Assembly (NCBI RefSeq): GCF_032970905.1
Contig: NZ_JAWJZA010000008.1
From: Veillonella absiana
GTDB taxonomy: Bacteria > Bacillota > Negativicutes > Veillonellales > Veillonellaceae
Length of the DNA: 64,000 nt
Strand: one strand, 5' to 3'
Every line of letters starts with the position of its first letter. Within the stretch, counting starts at the first letter, position 1. Of this stretch, positions 1 through 9,110 are shown piece after piece. The notes beneath the pieces were generated by a model that searched no databases, was not told where the DNA came from, and was given only the letters and a program-made list of their open reading frames with translations. Made by a program: the position numbers and the translations under genes.

Positions 1-780
1 TTTAATTTTGTAAAGCTTTTGAGCCCCACCGCTACTTGCACGGAAGCCACACATCACTTCATCAAAGATTAACACCGCATCATGTTCCTTCGTCACTTCC
101 CGAAGCGTTTCAAGGAATCCTGGTACTGGAGGTACACAGCCCATGTTACCAGCTACTGGTTCTACGATAATAGCTGCGATTTCATCGCCTTTTTCAGCAA
201 ATAAAGATTTTACTGCTTCTATATCATTGTAAGGGATGGTAATCGTATTCTCAGCCACACCTTTTGGTACACCAGGGCTATCTGGTACACCGAAGGTAGC
301 AAGGCCAGAGCCGGCTTTTACCAAGAGGGAGTCGGAATGACCATGGTAGTTACCGATAAATTTCACGATACTATCACGGCCTGTATAACCACGTGCTACG
401 CGAAGGGCACTCATTGTTGCCTCTGTACCAGAGCTGACCATGCGAAGCATTTCCATGTTTGGCATAAAGGCTTGGATTTTTTTCGCTAATTCTGTTTCGA
501 GCAGCGTTGGCGCACCAAAGCTAGTGCCACGAGGAATAGCCTCTTGAAGGCTTGCAATAACCTCTGGATTGGCATGACCTAGAATCATTGGGCCCCAGCT
601 CAATACAAAGTCAATGTATTCATTGTTATCGATATCATAAATGCGACTACCACTAGCACTACTAATGAAAGGAGGAGTAGAGCCTACACTGCGATAGGAA
701 CGAACAGGGCTGTTAACCCCGCCGGGTAAATAGCGTTTCGCATCATCAAAGGCTTTTTGAGATTTTCCTAATTGTAACAT
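1..780 (-). CDS. hemL: Glutamate-1-semialdehyde 2,1-aminomutase, partial (N-terminal 260 residues)
   Basis: PLP enzyme converting glutamate-1-semialdehyde to 5-aminolevulinate in the C5 tetrapyrrole pathway. Reading begins at an ATG at 778-780 with AGGAG just upstream, and stays open to the window edge. The last visible residues include the PLP-aspartate region (LIFDEV followed by GFRASSGGAQ), so the catalytic lysine and the C-terminal half lie outside the window. It sits 9 bp downstream of hemB and is the last visible gene of the operon that starts at 6169. Family identification is strong from the length of conserved sequence and from its hem neighbours. Confidence 0.95.
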   Translation of the reverse strand, partial: MLQLGKSQKAFDDAKRYLPGGVNSPVRSYRSVGSTPPFISSASGSRIYDIDNNEYIDFVLSWGPMILGHANPEVIASLQEAIPRGTSFGAPTLLETELAKKIQAFMPNMEMLRMVSSGTEATMSALRVARGYTGRDSIVKFIGNYHGHSDSLLVKAGSGLATFGVPDSPGVPKGVAENTITIPYNDIEAVKSLFAEKGDEIAAIIVEPVAGNMGCVPPVPGFLETLREVTKEHDAVLIFDEVMCGFRASSGGAQKLYKIK

Positions 781-789
781 ATTATCTCC

Positions 790-1764
790 TCAGGCTTTCA
801 ACCAACGAGCAATATCCATCGCATGGTAAGTGATAATAATTTTAGCACCCGCCCGTTTAAAAGACATCATCGTTTCTAATACAAGGCGTTGTTCATCAAT
901 GAGGCCTTGAGCTGCTGCTGTTTTCACCATCGCATATTCGCCGGATACATTATAAACAGCCAATGGCATATTATATTGATATCGAGCTTCACGAACGATA
1001 TCCAAATAACATAATGCTGGCTTAATCATAATGATATCAGCACCTTCTACGATATCAAGTTCAATTTCACGCATAGCCTCTAAACGGTTGCCTGGATCCA
1101 TTTGATAAGATTTACGATCCCCAAATTTTGGTGCCGAATGCACCGCATCACGGAATGGACCATAATAAGCAGATGCATATTTTGCTGCATAGCTCATGAT
1201 GGAAACATTTTTAAATCCTACCGCATCTAATGCTTCACGAATAGCACCTACTCGACCATCCATCATATCCGATGGTGCTACCATGTGTGCACCAGCTTGA
1301 GCGTGACTCACTGCCACTTGGCAAAGCAAAGGCAATGTTTCATCATTCAAAATTTCATGTTCATCAATCATTCCACAATGACCTGTGGATGTAAATTGAC
1401 ATAAACAAACGTCAGATACAACCAATAAATCTGGTACTGCTTGACGGATAGCTTTAATAGCTTGTTGTACTGGCTCGGCCAAATCCCATGCAGAAGAACC
1501 TCGTTCATCTTTATAAGTAGGAATACCAAAGATTTCTACACCGCGAATACCTAAATCATAGGCCTCTTGCGCTACCTTTACGGCCTCATCCACAGATAGA
1601 TGATATTGACCTGGTAGGGATGAGATTTCCTCACGTACGCCAGTACCTGGAACGATAAATAAAGGATATATTAAATCAGATACATCTAAACTAGTTTCAC
1701 GCACTAAATCGCGCATACCTTGAGATGTACGCAAACGTCTTGGACGATACGTTAAATCAAACAT
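790..1764 (-). CDS. hemB: Delta-aminolevulinic acid dehydratase (porphobilinogen synthase)
   Basis: Condenses two 5-aminolevulinate molecules to porphobilinogen. About 324 residues from the chosen start MFDLTYRPRRLR, which has AGGAGG 7 nt upstream. The reading frame is open 13 codons further, but that extension lacks family similarity and a ribosome binding site. Visible motifs are the cysteine-rich metal site DVCLCQFTSTGHCG, the Schiff-base lysine region YAAKYASAYYGPFRDA, and the catalytic lysine in MIKPALCYLDIV. It lies between cobA-hemD and hemL in the tetrapyrrole operon. The cysteines suggest the zinc-dependent type. Confidence 0.97.
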   Translation of the reverse strand: MFDLTYRPRRLRTSQGMRDLVRETSLDVSDLIYPLFIVPGTGVREEISSLPGQYHLSVDEAVKVAQEAYDLGIRGVEIFGIPTYKDERGSSAWDLAEPVQQAIKAIRQAVPDLLVVSDVCLCQFTSTGHCGMIDEHEILNDETLPLLCQVAVSHAQAGAHMVAPSDMMDGRVGAIREALDAVGFKNVSIMSYAAKYASAYYGPFRDAVHSAPKFGDRKSYQMDPGNRLEAMREIELDIVEGADIIMIKPALCYLDIVREARYQYNMPLAVYNVSGEYAMVKTAAAQGLIDEQRLVLETMMSFKRAGAKIIITYHAMDIARWLKA

Positions 1765-1817
1765 ACTGTGCCTCCTTAGAATTTCTGGGCTCTTACGGTT
1801 CACAAGGGTCCACGTAA

Positions 1818-3329
1818 TTATTTTACATCAGCTAGAATAGCATCTGTTAAACCTTCTGTTGTATATACCTCACTTACAATGTCAGGCTGCAATCCATTTT
1901 CCACAACCGTTGCTGCTGTAATAGGTCCGATACAGGCAATGCGGGCATTAGCTAACAATTCCTTCGCATTAGCACCTAATAACTCTAACGCATTTGTTAC
2001 CGTAGATGAGCTAGTAAATGTAATATAGTCTACCTCACCATTTTCCAATGCAGCTTCTAAAATATCTTGTTGGGAATCATCTTGTACAGTTTCATACAAA
2101 CGCAAAATATCCACATGAATGTCTAAATGACGAAGTTCACGAGGAATAACACCGCGTGCTACCTTAGGCTGAATCAATAGCACTTTATCATTGGCAATCA
2201 CCAATGGTTCTAAGGCCTCTACAACAGATTCGCCACGGTAATTGGCTGGTACTACATCAGGTATAATCCCATAGTCAGTAACGGCCTTAGCCGTAGCACT
2301 ACCAATAGCACATACCTTATTAGAGCCTAAAGATCGTACATCTTTTCCGTGAGCTTTCAATGTATCAAAGAAATAGCGCACACCTTCAGCAGAGGTAAAT
2401 ATGATGTATTTATAATCTTCCAAGTGTTCTACAACGCGAATATCTGCTTCAGATAATTCCAATGCCTCTGTTTTAATGGTAGCCGCTTCAATCACATTAG
2501 CACCTAATGCCATCAATTGTTCTGTTAATACACTAGCTTGAGCTCGAGCGCGAGTCACTAAAATCGTCTTGCCAAATAATGGTTTATTGTCAAACCAACG
2601 CAATTGTTCGCGGAGATTGACTACATCACCTACCACGATAATGGCAGGGGCCTTGATTCCCGCCTTATGTACGTCGTCTACAACGTGTTCAAGGGTAGAT
2701 ACAAGGACCTCTTGCACTGGTTTTGTCCCCCAACGAACGAGGGCTACCGGTGTTTTAGGAGAGCGACCATGTTCGATTAAACGAGAGGAAATTAATGGCA
2801 AGTTTGTTACGCCCATTACGAAACAAACTGTATCTACAGCAGTTGCTAATCCATCCCAATGAATACCAGATTCTGGTTTTGTTGGATCTTCATGACCAGT
2901 CACAACAGCAAATGATGTCGCCATGGCGCGTTGTGTCACAGGAATTCCTGCATAAGCTGGTGCCGCAATAGCAGATGTCACACCTGGCACAAATTCAAAA
3001 GGCACATTGCCTTCACGAAGAGCCATTGCTTCTTCACCACCACGTCCAAACACAAGGGGGTCTCCACCTTTTAGACGGGCTACAATTTTACCTTGTTGAC
3101 CACGTTCCACTAATAAAGCATTGATATCCTCTTGCTTCATAGTGTGATTACGACAACGCTTTCCTACATATACGAGCTCGGCCTCAAGCTTTGCCCATTT
3201 TAATAAATGGCTATCTGCCAAATAGTCATACACAATTACATCAGCTTGCTCGATGCATTCACGACCTTTCACAGTGATCAATTTAGGATCCCCAGGGCCA
3301 GCACCGATTAAATACACAATGCCTGTCAT
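1818..3329 (-). CDS. cobA-hemD: Fused uroporphyrinogen-III C-methyltransferase / uroporphyrinogen-III synthase
   Basis: A 503-residue bifunctional protein. Residues about 1-245 are the SAM-dependent methyltransferase (GAGPGDPKLITVKG near the N-terminus, then VARLKGGDPLVFGRGGEE and VPGVTSAIAAPAYAGIP) that makes precorrin-2. Residues about 255-500 are the HemD fold (ILVTRARAQASVL, then ITFTSSSTV) that closes the tetrapyrrole ring. The fusion couples uroporphyrinogen III synthesis to the sirohaem/cobamide branch and is common in Firmicutes and Negativicutes. Its start overlaps the 3' end of hemC by 4 bp (ATGA), which indicates translational coupling. Upstream neighbours hemC and hemA and downstream hemB supply its substrate. 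Confidence 0.97.
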   Translation of the reverse strand: MTGIVYLIGAGPGDPKLITVKGRECIEQADVIVYDYLADSHLLKWAKLEAELVYVGKRCRNHTMKQEDINALLVERGQQGKIVARLKGGDPLVFGRGGEEAMALREGNVPFEFVPGVTSAIAAPAYAGIPVTQRAMATSFAVVTGHEDPTKPESGIHWDGLATAVDTVCFVMGVTNLPLISSRLIEHGRSPKTPVALVRWGTKPVQEVLVSTLEHVVDDVHKAGIKAPAIIVVGDVVNLREQLRWFDNKPLFGKTILVTRARAQASVLTEQLMALGANVIEAATIKTEALELSEADIRVVEHLEDYKYIIFTSAEGVRYFFDTLKAHGKDVRSLGSNKVCAIGSATAKAVTDYGIIPDVVPANYRGESVVEALEPLVIANDKVLLIQPKVARGVIPRELRHLDIHVDILRLYETVQDDSQQDILEAALENGEVDYITFTSSSTVTNALELLGANAKELLANARIACIGPITAATVVENGLQPDIVSEVYTTEGLTDAILADVK

Positions 3330-4264
3330 TTTATAATTCCTTCCTGAACGAGGGCGTCTACAATGCGTTTACCGCCTTCTTCATATAACGCTTTTGCTAA
3401 ATTTTTACCAAGAATTCCCCCCTTGCTAGCAGGTCCTGTGATTTCACCTTCGTACACAGTTCTCCCATCAAGCGAAGAAATAATAGCCTTTAATGTTAAT
3501 TGACCTTTATGAATCGTACCATGTACGCCCATAGGAACTTGACAGCCTCCATTTAATTGACGAAGGAAACTACGTTCCCCTTCCACGGCCTGTCTTGTGC
3601 TTTCATCATTAATGCGCGCTAGCATTTCTAACATTTCTGTATCATCCTCGCGACATTCGATAGCCAAGGCCCCTTGACCAACAGCAGGAATCATTTCGTC
3701 TGCTGTGAAAGTCTGCGTAATACGTTCTCCTAATTCAAGGCGTTTTAACCCAGCTTGGGCGAGCACAATAGCATCGAGATTTTCATCCTCTAATTTACGA
3801 AGGCGCGTTTGTACATTACCACGAAGCACAGAAATCTGTAAATCTGGACGTACATGAAGAAGTTGTGCTTGACGGCGCAAACTGCTAGTCCCTACACGAG
3901 CACCCTCAGGTAATTGATCAAGTGTTTTATATTTAGGAGATACCAAAGCATCATAAGGCTCCTCACGTTTTGAGATAGCCCCTAATACCAATCCCGCTGG
4001 TAAATCGGTAGGCATATCCTTGAGGCTATGAACGGCTAAATCGATATCTCCATTATGCATAGCCGCCTCTAACTCAGCAGTAAATAGACCTTTACCACCA
4101 ATTTCAGCGAGCGGTTTTTCTAAAATTTGATCACCCTTTGTATCAAAGTGAACTAGCTCTACTGTAATATGAGGATATAATCGTTTCAATTCAGAACCTA
4201 CATATTCCGCTTGCCATAATGCGAGGGCACTTTTTCGTGTGCCAATTTTTATGATAGTTCTCAT
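3326..4264 (-). CDS. hemC: Porphobilinogen deaminase (hydroxymethylbilane synthase)
   Basis: Polymerises four porphobilinogen units to hydroxymethylbilane. The start MRTIIKIGTRKSALALWQ is chosen because an AAGGA sequence lies upstream of it; an in-frame ATG four codons earlier (4276) has its possible ribosome binding site too close. Motifs are HSLKDMPTDLP (active-site Asp region), LRGNVQTRL, and NGGCQVPMG, whose Cys carries the dipyrromethane cofactor. Length of 312 residues is normal. It overlaps cobA-hemD by 4 bp and starts 5 bp before the end of hemA, so the operon is tightly packed. Confidence 0.97.
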   Translation of the reverse strand: MRTIIKIGTRKSALALWQAEYVGSELKRLYPHITVELVHFDTKGDQILEKPLAEIGGKGLFTAELEAAMHNGDIDLAVHSLKDMPTDLPAGLVLGAISKREEPYDALVSPKYKTLDQLPEGARVGTSSLRRQAQLLHVRPDLQISVLRGNVQTRLRKLEDENLDAIVLAQAGLKRLELGERITQTFTADEMIPAVGQGALAIECREDDTEMLEMLARINDESTRQAVEGERSFLRQLNGGCQVPMGVHGTIHKGQLTLKAIISSLDGRTVYEGEITGPASKGGILGKNLAKALYEEGGKRIVDALVQEGIIK

Positions 4265-4269
4265 AATGC

Positions 4270-5541
4270 TTACCATTCCTTCTCGAGGTTAAACATATCT
4301 CGGAATAAATCCCAATATAAACCTTCTTCTTCCTTACCGGCGATTTCACCAAAACGAATCATCGGATCCCGAAGCATTTTACGTACAATCATACGACTCA
4401 TAGCGTCGATGATGCGGCGTTCATGTTCTGATGCATCTGGTAATTTTACCAGTGCTCTATGCAACTCGCGACGTCTGATGTGGTCTGCCTTTTCTGTGAG
4501 CAATGCCATCATAGGACGAACGGATAAATAACTTAATTTATCCAGTAACTCTTCAATCGCATCGTGAATAATTGGTTCTGCTCGTTTTGCCTCTTCTTCA
4601 CGCTGATGTTTATTTTCTTCCACAACGCTTTCTAGCGCATCGATATTGAATAGATAAATACCATCAATTTGTGCTACCTCTGGATCTATATCACGAGGTA
4701 CGGCAATATCAATCATTACAATAGGTTTTCCCTTACGCAATGCTGCAATTTCTTTCGCTTCTTTTTCATTAATGATGTAATGTGGTGCCCCCGTAGAGGT
4801 AATTAAAATATCTGCATCCTTAGCCTGCATAATATATTGATCTAATCGTACGGCATGGCCACCAAATTTTTCGGCTAATACCTCTGCCTTAGCATACGTT
4901 CTATTGGATACAAAAATAGTTTTAACACCTTTAGATTGTAAATGTGTAGCCGTGAGCTCACTCATAGTACCAGCCCCTAAAATAAGGACCGTCGCTTCAC
5001 TCATTGGTTTATCCAAGCAATCCTCTGCCAAATTCACCGCCGTATAACTTACGGATACAGGTGTATTCGCAATGCCCGTGTTAGTGCGAACTTTCTTACC
5101 AACACCAATGGCCTTTTGGAACAAAATATTAAATACAGTGCCCGTAAATCCTGCACTGTACGCTTCGATATAAGCAACCTTTAATTGACTAAGAATTTGG
5201 CCTTCACCAAGCACCAAGGAATCGAGACTAGCAGAGACTCTAAATAAATGTTCTATGCAATCTCGTTCTTCGTGAAAGTAAAACCACTCTTCATCAATGA
5301 TATCGGCGCCTTTTAAATCTCTTACAGCCTCTAGCATAAATGCCTTAGGCTCTTCAACGCCTTCCAAGACTGCGTAAATTTCTGTACGATTGCATGTAGA
5401 CAGAATTACACACTCGGAAATTTCTTCATATCCATAGAGGCGGTTCAGTGCGCCAGGTACCTCGTTTTTATCAAACGCGAAACGTTCACGCACCTCAACA
5501 GCAGCGCTTCTATGGTTTAATCCTAAGACCACTAATTGCAT
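4270..5541 (-). CDS. hemA: Glutamyl-tRNA reductase
   Basis: NADPH-dependent reduction of Glu-tRNA(Glu) to glutamate-1-semialdehyde, the first committed step of the C5 pathway. The 423-residue protein has the nucleophilic Cys in STCNRTEIYAV (about residues 49-59), the family signature GEGQILSQLK, a Rossmann NADPH loop ILGAGTMSELTATHL (about 188-202), and a C-terminal dimerisation helix. Its first 32 bp overlap the 3' end of the precorrin-2 dehydrogenase gene, an unusually large overlap that suggests coupled translation. A tRNA-Glu gene that could supply the substrate lies at 33846-33920. Confidence 0.97.
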   Translation of the reverse strand: MQLVVLGLNHRSAAVEVRERFAFDKNEVPGALNRLYGYEEISECVILSTCNRTEIYAVLEGVEEPKAFMLEAVRDLKGADIIDEEWFYFHEERDCIEHLFRVSASLDSLVLGEGQILSQLKVAYIEAYSAGFTGTVFNILFQKAIGVGKKVRTNTGIANTPVSVSYTAVNLAEDCLDKPMSEATVLILGAGTMSELTATHLQSKGVKTIFVSNRTYAKAEVLAEKFGGHAVRLDQYIMQAKDADILITSTGAPHYIINEKEAKEIAALRKGKPIVMIDIAVPRDIDPEVAQIDGIYLFNIDALESVVEENKHQREEEAKRAEPIIHDAIEELLDKLSYLSVRPMMALLTEKADHIRRRELHRALVKLPDASEHERRIIDAMSRMIVRKMLRDPMIRFGEIAGKEEEGLYWDLFRDMFNLEKEW

Positions 5542-6169
5542 GGTGTAGTTTCTCCTCTATCATTGGCCATTCTCCCTTGAGAATTGCAGCTAATGTATGT
5601 TCTGTTAGATGGGTACGCCAAAACATTTGACGTTCCTCTATATCGGGAATCAGTAATTTAACGTCTTCTCTCATAATTTTAAGACTTGGCAAGGCAATTT
5701 GCAACTCACTATAGCGATTTGTCATATCCATTCTCAACAGTTTGTTAATCCGTGGCCCCACAGAATTAGCACTGATGGCCAGATGTATATCCCCAATAGT
5801 GAGCGTTGATGGTACGGTAAAATCACAATCATCCATACGATCACTACGATTTACGAGAAAATGATGCTTCCTCGCCCATCCTGCAACCTCTTCATTGACC
5901 TCACTGGAATCAGTACAAGCAAATACAAGCTGACAAGATTCATGAAAATTAATAATATCTCGTCCTACCTCACTAGTAAACGCCACATCTCGCCACTCCA
6001 GTTTGCCTTGTTCAGCCCATTCACGTATAGCATTCGTTACAATAGGGCTAATGACAAGAATCTGACAAGGTTCATCTAAAAATGGACGTAGACGGCGTTC
6101 TGCCACTGCACCACCACCGATAAAAAGTATTGTTTGCTGTTGTCTTGTTACAAGAGAAATCGATACCAT
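5510..6169 (-). CDS. Precorrin-2 dehydrogenase / sirohydrochlorin ferrochelatase-like protein (CysG N-domain, Met8 family)
   Basis: First gene of the tetrapyrrole operon, about 219 residues. The start MVSISLVTRQQQ has AAGGTGAT about 5 nt upstream; the frame is open 15 codons further but that region runs into a terminator hairpin. It shows the NAD-binding motif ILFIGGGAVAERR (about residues 13-25), then VFACTDSSEVNEEVA, and the conserved segment HLAISANSVGPRINKLLR, matching proteins that oxidise precorrin-2 to sirohydrochlorin. Some family members also insert iron; that cannot be told from sequence alone. It overlaps hemA by 32 bp. Confidence 0.88.
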   Translation of the reverse strand: MVSISLVTRQQQTILFIGGGAVAERRLRPFLDEPCQILVISPIVTNAIREWAEQGKLEWRDVAFTSEVGRDIINFHESCQLVFACTDSSEVNEEVAGWARKHHFLVNRSDRMDDCDFTVPSTLTIGDIHLAISANSVGPRINKLLRMDMTNRYSELQIALPSLKIMREDVKLLIPDIEERQMFWRTHLTEHTLAAILKGEWPMIEEKLHHAISGLRIKP

Positions 6170-6184
6170 TCTTATCACCTTAAT

Positions 6185-6222
6185 ACTATAAAAAAATCGG
6201 CTTGAATGCTTCAAGCCGATTT
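6185..6222 (-). terminator. Intrinsic terminator of the ylm/divIVA operon, directly in front of the hem operon
   Basis: On the minus strand, 10 bp after the divIVA stop, there is a near-perfect hairpin (arms AAATCGGCTTGAA and its complement, 3-nt loop) followed by a run of seven T. The hem operon's first ATG is only about 20 bp beyond the T-run, leaving little room for a separate promoter. Confidence 0.85.
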
Positions 6223-6232
6223 GCGATTGTCT

Positions 6233-6808
6233 TTATTTAGCCGCTGTTGTTTCCACAGCTGCATCTGTAGTAGTATTGTCTTCCGTTACCACTGGGGTAG
6301 CAGTCTCTTTGCTTTCGTGGGCTGCTTCTGCATTACCACGGATTGTTTCTTCTAACTTACGGTCATCCAACACTACATCTTCAAGCATTTTCAATTGAGA
6401 ATGTAAAATGGATTCCATTTTTGTACGGAATACCGCGATATCATTGCGAATGATAGCATAACGATCACGTGCTTCGCGAAGAGAACTTTCTGCACTATCC
6501 AAAATGGATTGACGTTGTGCTTGCGCATCTTGAATAATCAATTCTGCTTCTTTACGAGAGGCGGCTTTTACATTTTCGCCGGTTTCTTGAGCCAACACTA
6601 ATGTGTTATTCATCGTCTCTTCCATTTGTTCGTATTGAGCAATACGTTTTTCCAAATGTTCGATTTTTTCTTTTAATTCACGATTTTCACGATACAATAC
6701 TTCGTAGTCCTTATTGATTTCAGCCATGAAAGTATCAACAGCTTCTTTGCTATAGCCACGAAAGCCTGTTTCAAATTCTTTATTATGAATATCCATTGGT
6801 GTAATCAT
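6233..6808 (-). CDS. divIVA: DivIVA-domain cell-division protein
   Basis: About 191 residues. The start MITPMDIHNKEF has AGGAGG 10 nt upstream and matches the canonical DivIVA N-terminus (TPxDIxNKxF). The N-terminal ~60 residues carry the membrane-targeting segment FRGYSKEAVDTFM, followed by a long coiled coil (about 30-165) rich in Glu, Lys and Arg, and a Thr/Ala/Val-rich disordered tail. DivIVA proteins sense negative membrane curvature and organise poles or septa. It is the last gene of the ylm-type cluster, as in many Firmicutes. Confidence 0.93.
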   Translation of the reverse strand: MITPMDIHNKEFETGFRGYSKEAVDTFMAEINKDYEVLYRENRELKEKIEHLEKRIAQYEQMEETMNNTLVLAQETGENVKAASRKEAELIIQDAQAQRQSILDSAESSLREARDRYAIIRNDIAVFRTKMESILHSQLKMLEDVVLDDRKLEETIRGNAEAAHESKETATPVVTEDNTTTDAAVETTAAK

Positions 6809-6827
6809 AGTTGTATATCCTCCTAAA

Positions 6828-7613
6828 TCACATAAAGCGCTTGAGATAAACCCCAATTCGACCCTTACGAGATGTACCCGTAATTTGCTCAACTTTCATT
6901 CGGCCACGACCACGCATAGAAATAACGTCGCCTTCTTTAACCTCTTGAGCTGGACCTTTTGCTGGTTGCCAGTTTACTTGTAATAGGCCTGCATTCACAG
7001 CACTCACAAGCTTTGTGCGAGACACACTGAAACCAGAAGATGCTACCGCATCTAACCGTAACGAGGCTACGGTTGTTCGTATCTCTTTAACTTTTTCTTC
7101 CTTTGGTGCTATCTCGGTGAGATCTAATGGAGTTACAGACACCGTCACCATAGCAATTTTCACAAAGTTTTGAATGACAAACTCGGCTACACTTTCATCC
7201 ACTAAGAGTTGTGCTCCACCTTGTTGCATAATAACATCACCGAATTTAGAACGGTCAATGCCTAGCCCCATCAAAGAACCTAATACATCACGATGTGTGA
7301 GCAAACGGAATCGTGGGTCCCAAGAAACCTGTAATGCACAGATACCCATGTCTACAGTACCTTGGAACTCGGAGTCAACAAAGGCGATGCGGAGGCGTTC
7401 CGCCCCCTCATAACCACCATAAGATTCTACGCGTAGCTGAGGATAATTAGCACGCACTGCATCGGCTATAACCAGACCGGCAGGACTCGTAAAATCAGTT
7501 ACCCGGAAGGGCTTACCTTTTACGACTTGCTCAGCCAGATCAAGCATACGGCGCGCTTCTTCACCATTGCCACTAGCTTCAAAATAACGAATTAATTTAT
7601 TTGTATCACTCAA
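6828..7613 (-). CDS. ylmH: YlmH-like S4-domain RNA-binding protein
   Basis: 261 residues. The C-terminal ~75 residues form an S4 RNA-binding domain (LRLDAVASSGFSVSRTK then GDVISMRGRGRMKV), preceded by the YlmH-type domain (VIADAVRANYPQLRVESYGG, HRDVLGSLMGLGIDR). The family binds ribosomal RNA or the ribosome and in Firmicutes has been linked to ribosome rescue; the gene is always near divIVA. The probable start is a TTG at 7613, two bases after the proC stop, with GGGGA upstream; no better ATG exists nearby. Located between proC and divIVA. Confidence 0.88.
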   Translation of the reverse strand: MSDTNKLIRYFEASGNGEEARRMLDLAEQVVKGKPFRVTDFTSPAGLVIADAVRANYPQLRVESYGGYEGAERLRIAFVDSEFQGTVDMGICALQVSWDPRFRLLTHRDVLGSLMGLGIDRSKFGDVIMQQGGAQLLVDESVAEFVIQNFVKIAMVTVSVTPLDLTEIAPKEEKVKEIRTTVASLRLDAVASSGFSVSRTKLVSAVNAGLLQVNWQPAKGPAQEVKEGDVISMRGRGRMKVEQITGTSRKGRIGVYLKRFM

Positions 7614-7615
7614 AT

Positions 7616-8407
7616 TTATTTCCCCAATTCATTGGATCGTGCTAAGCAAGCGAGAACACCATCGTGTAATGCAGATCGAAGACCACCTTTTTCCATCGCT
7701 GCAATACCTGCAATAGTTGTTCCTCCTGGGCTTGTCACTTGATCACGCAAGACAGCTGGGTGTTCACCAGATTCCACAGCCATTTTACCTGCACCATACA
7801 TGGTCTGAGCTGCTGCTTTAATCGCTAAATCACGAGGTAACCCCATGCGAACACCTGCATCAGCTAGAGCATCCATAATGACAAACATGTATCCTGGGCC
7901 AGCGCCAGATAGAGCACTTAAACAATCTAAATGAGATTCCTCTACGATAGAAACAACCCCAACAACTTCAAATAATTTAACTACTTGTTTTGTATATGGT
8001 TTTGCTTGTTCTCCATAGGCCGTTAATGCTGTCATACCTGCACCAACTGCAGCTGGAGTATTTGGCATAGCACGGAACCAAATAGCTTGTGGTACCGCTG
8101 CAGATAATGTACTAAGAGTAATACCTGCCGCCAAAGAGATAATAATTGTACCTTCAGGTACATCCTTTAGCTGATCTAACACACATTTCATAACCTGTGG
8201 TTTCACAGCTAATATAATTGTTGTAATGGTGGATAAATCCGGTAGCTGAGTGCTTGCGTTAACGCCAAAGTCTTCTAATAATGTATACGCATGTTCTTCT
8301 GATTTTACAGTCACATATGTATTCTCAGGCAATAGTTTTTTAGCCTGTAGTGAACGACTTAGAATAGCGCCGCCCATAGCACCAGCCCCAATGAATAATG
8401 TTTGCAT
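7616..8407 (-). CDS. proC: Pyrroline-5-carboxylate reductase
   Basis: Last step of proline synthesis, NAD(P)H reduction of pyrroline-5-carboxylate. 263 residues with the Rossmann motif FIGAGAMGGAI at the N-terminus, AVKPQVM, AMPNTPAAVGAG and the C-terminal signature ALSGAGPGYMFVIMDALADAGVR (first 20 residues of it are diagnostic), ending in TSPGGTTIAGI. Inserted in the ylm cluster between sepF and ylmH, where other Firmicutes often have ylmG; proC next to ylm genes also occurs in many bacteria. Confidence 0.97.
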   Translation of the reverse strand: MQTLFIGAGAMGGAILSRSLQAKKLLPENTYVTVKSEEHAYTLLEDFGVNASTQLPDLSTITTIILAVKPQVMKCVLDQLKDVPEGTIIISLAAGITLSTLSAAVPQAIWFRAMPNTPAAVGAGMTALTAYGEQAKPYTKQVVKLFEVVGVVSIVEESHLDCLSALSGAGPGYMFVIMDALADAGVRMGLPRDLAIKAAAQTMYGAGKMAVESGEHPAVLRDQVTSPGGTTIAGIAAMEKGGLRSALHDGVLACLARSNELGK

Positions 8408-8538
8408 GGCACTTTCTCCTATGTATTAATACAGTTACTACTCAGTAACCTTAGAATTTAGTGATAATCAATCTATCAGTACTAACTAATAAACGATGAA
8501 TCACTGCTCTCATCCATCAGGTAAAATCTATAACAAAA

Positions 8539-9051
8539 TTACGCTTTTGGTTGTTCCCATGTAAATTGAGAATTCAAATCTGCCATATTAGCTTTCTCGT
8601 TATGGTCGATAGAAATATTAACTGGTACGCACATGAAAATGTCTTTACCAACTTTTTCCAATTTACCATCTAATGCAAATGTAGCACCAGATACGAAGTC
8701 AACAATACGAGCTGCTTCATGAGGATCTGTATTTTCAAAATTAATCAATACAGGACGCATATCGCGTAATTGATTAGTAATATTTTCAGAATCTTCAAAT
8801 ACTTTAGGTTCAATAACAATAACTTTCATCGCTGTAGGTCTTTGAGTCATAGCGGATTGGCCTCCTACTTTACGTGGACGGAATGAAGAATCAGTAGCAG
8901 CATTTGCTACTGGTGCTGCTTTTGGTTGTTCAGCTTGATAGTCATCTTCGTATTCATCATACTCGTCTTCGTATTCATACTCATCATCATAGCTATCATT
9001 ATTTAAACCAACAAAATTCTTGAATTTTTGAATTTGATCGCCGAAACCCAT
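8539..9051 (-). CDS. sepF: SepF, FtsZ-anchoring cell-division protein
   Basis: About 170 residues. The start MGFGDQIQKFKNFVGL has AGGAGG upstream; the first 12 residues form the usual amphipathic membrane-binding helix. A highly acidic, tyrosine-rich linker follows (about 17-40, alternating Asp/Glu/Tyr). The C-terminal SepF domain (about 72-160) shows VIVIEPKVFEDSENI, RPVLINFENTD and ARIVDFVSGATFALDG. The protein links FtsZ polymers to the membrane. Lies between ylmE and proC. Confidence 0.95.
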   Translation of the reverse strand: MGFGDQIQKFKNFVGLNNDSYDDEYEYEDEYDEYEDDYQAEQPKAAPVANAATDSSFRPRKVGGQSAMTQRPTAMKVIVIEPKVFEDSENITNQLRDMRPVLINFENTDPHEAARIVDFVSGATFALDGKLEKVGKDIFMCVPVNISIDHNEKANMADLNSQFTWEQPKA

Positions 9052-9110
9052 TGTTATTCCTCCTAAATGATATTTTGTGTCCTTCACAATGGTGAAAGTA
9101 CAAAACGTTA

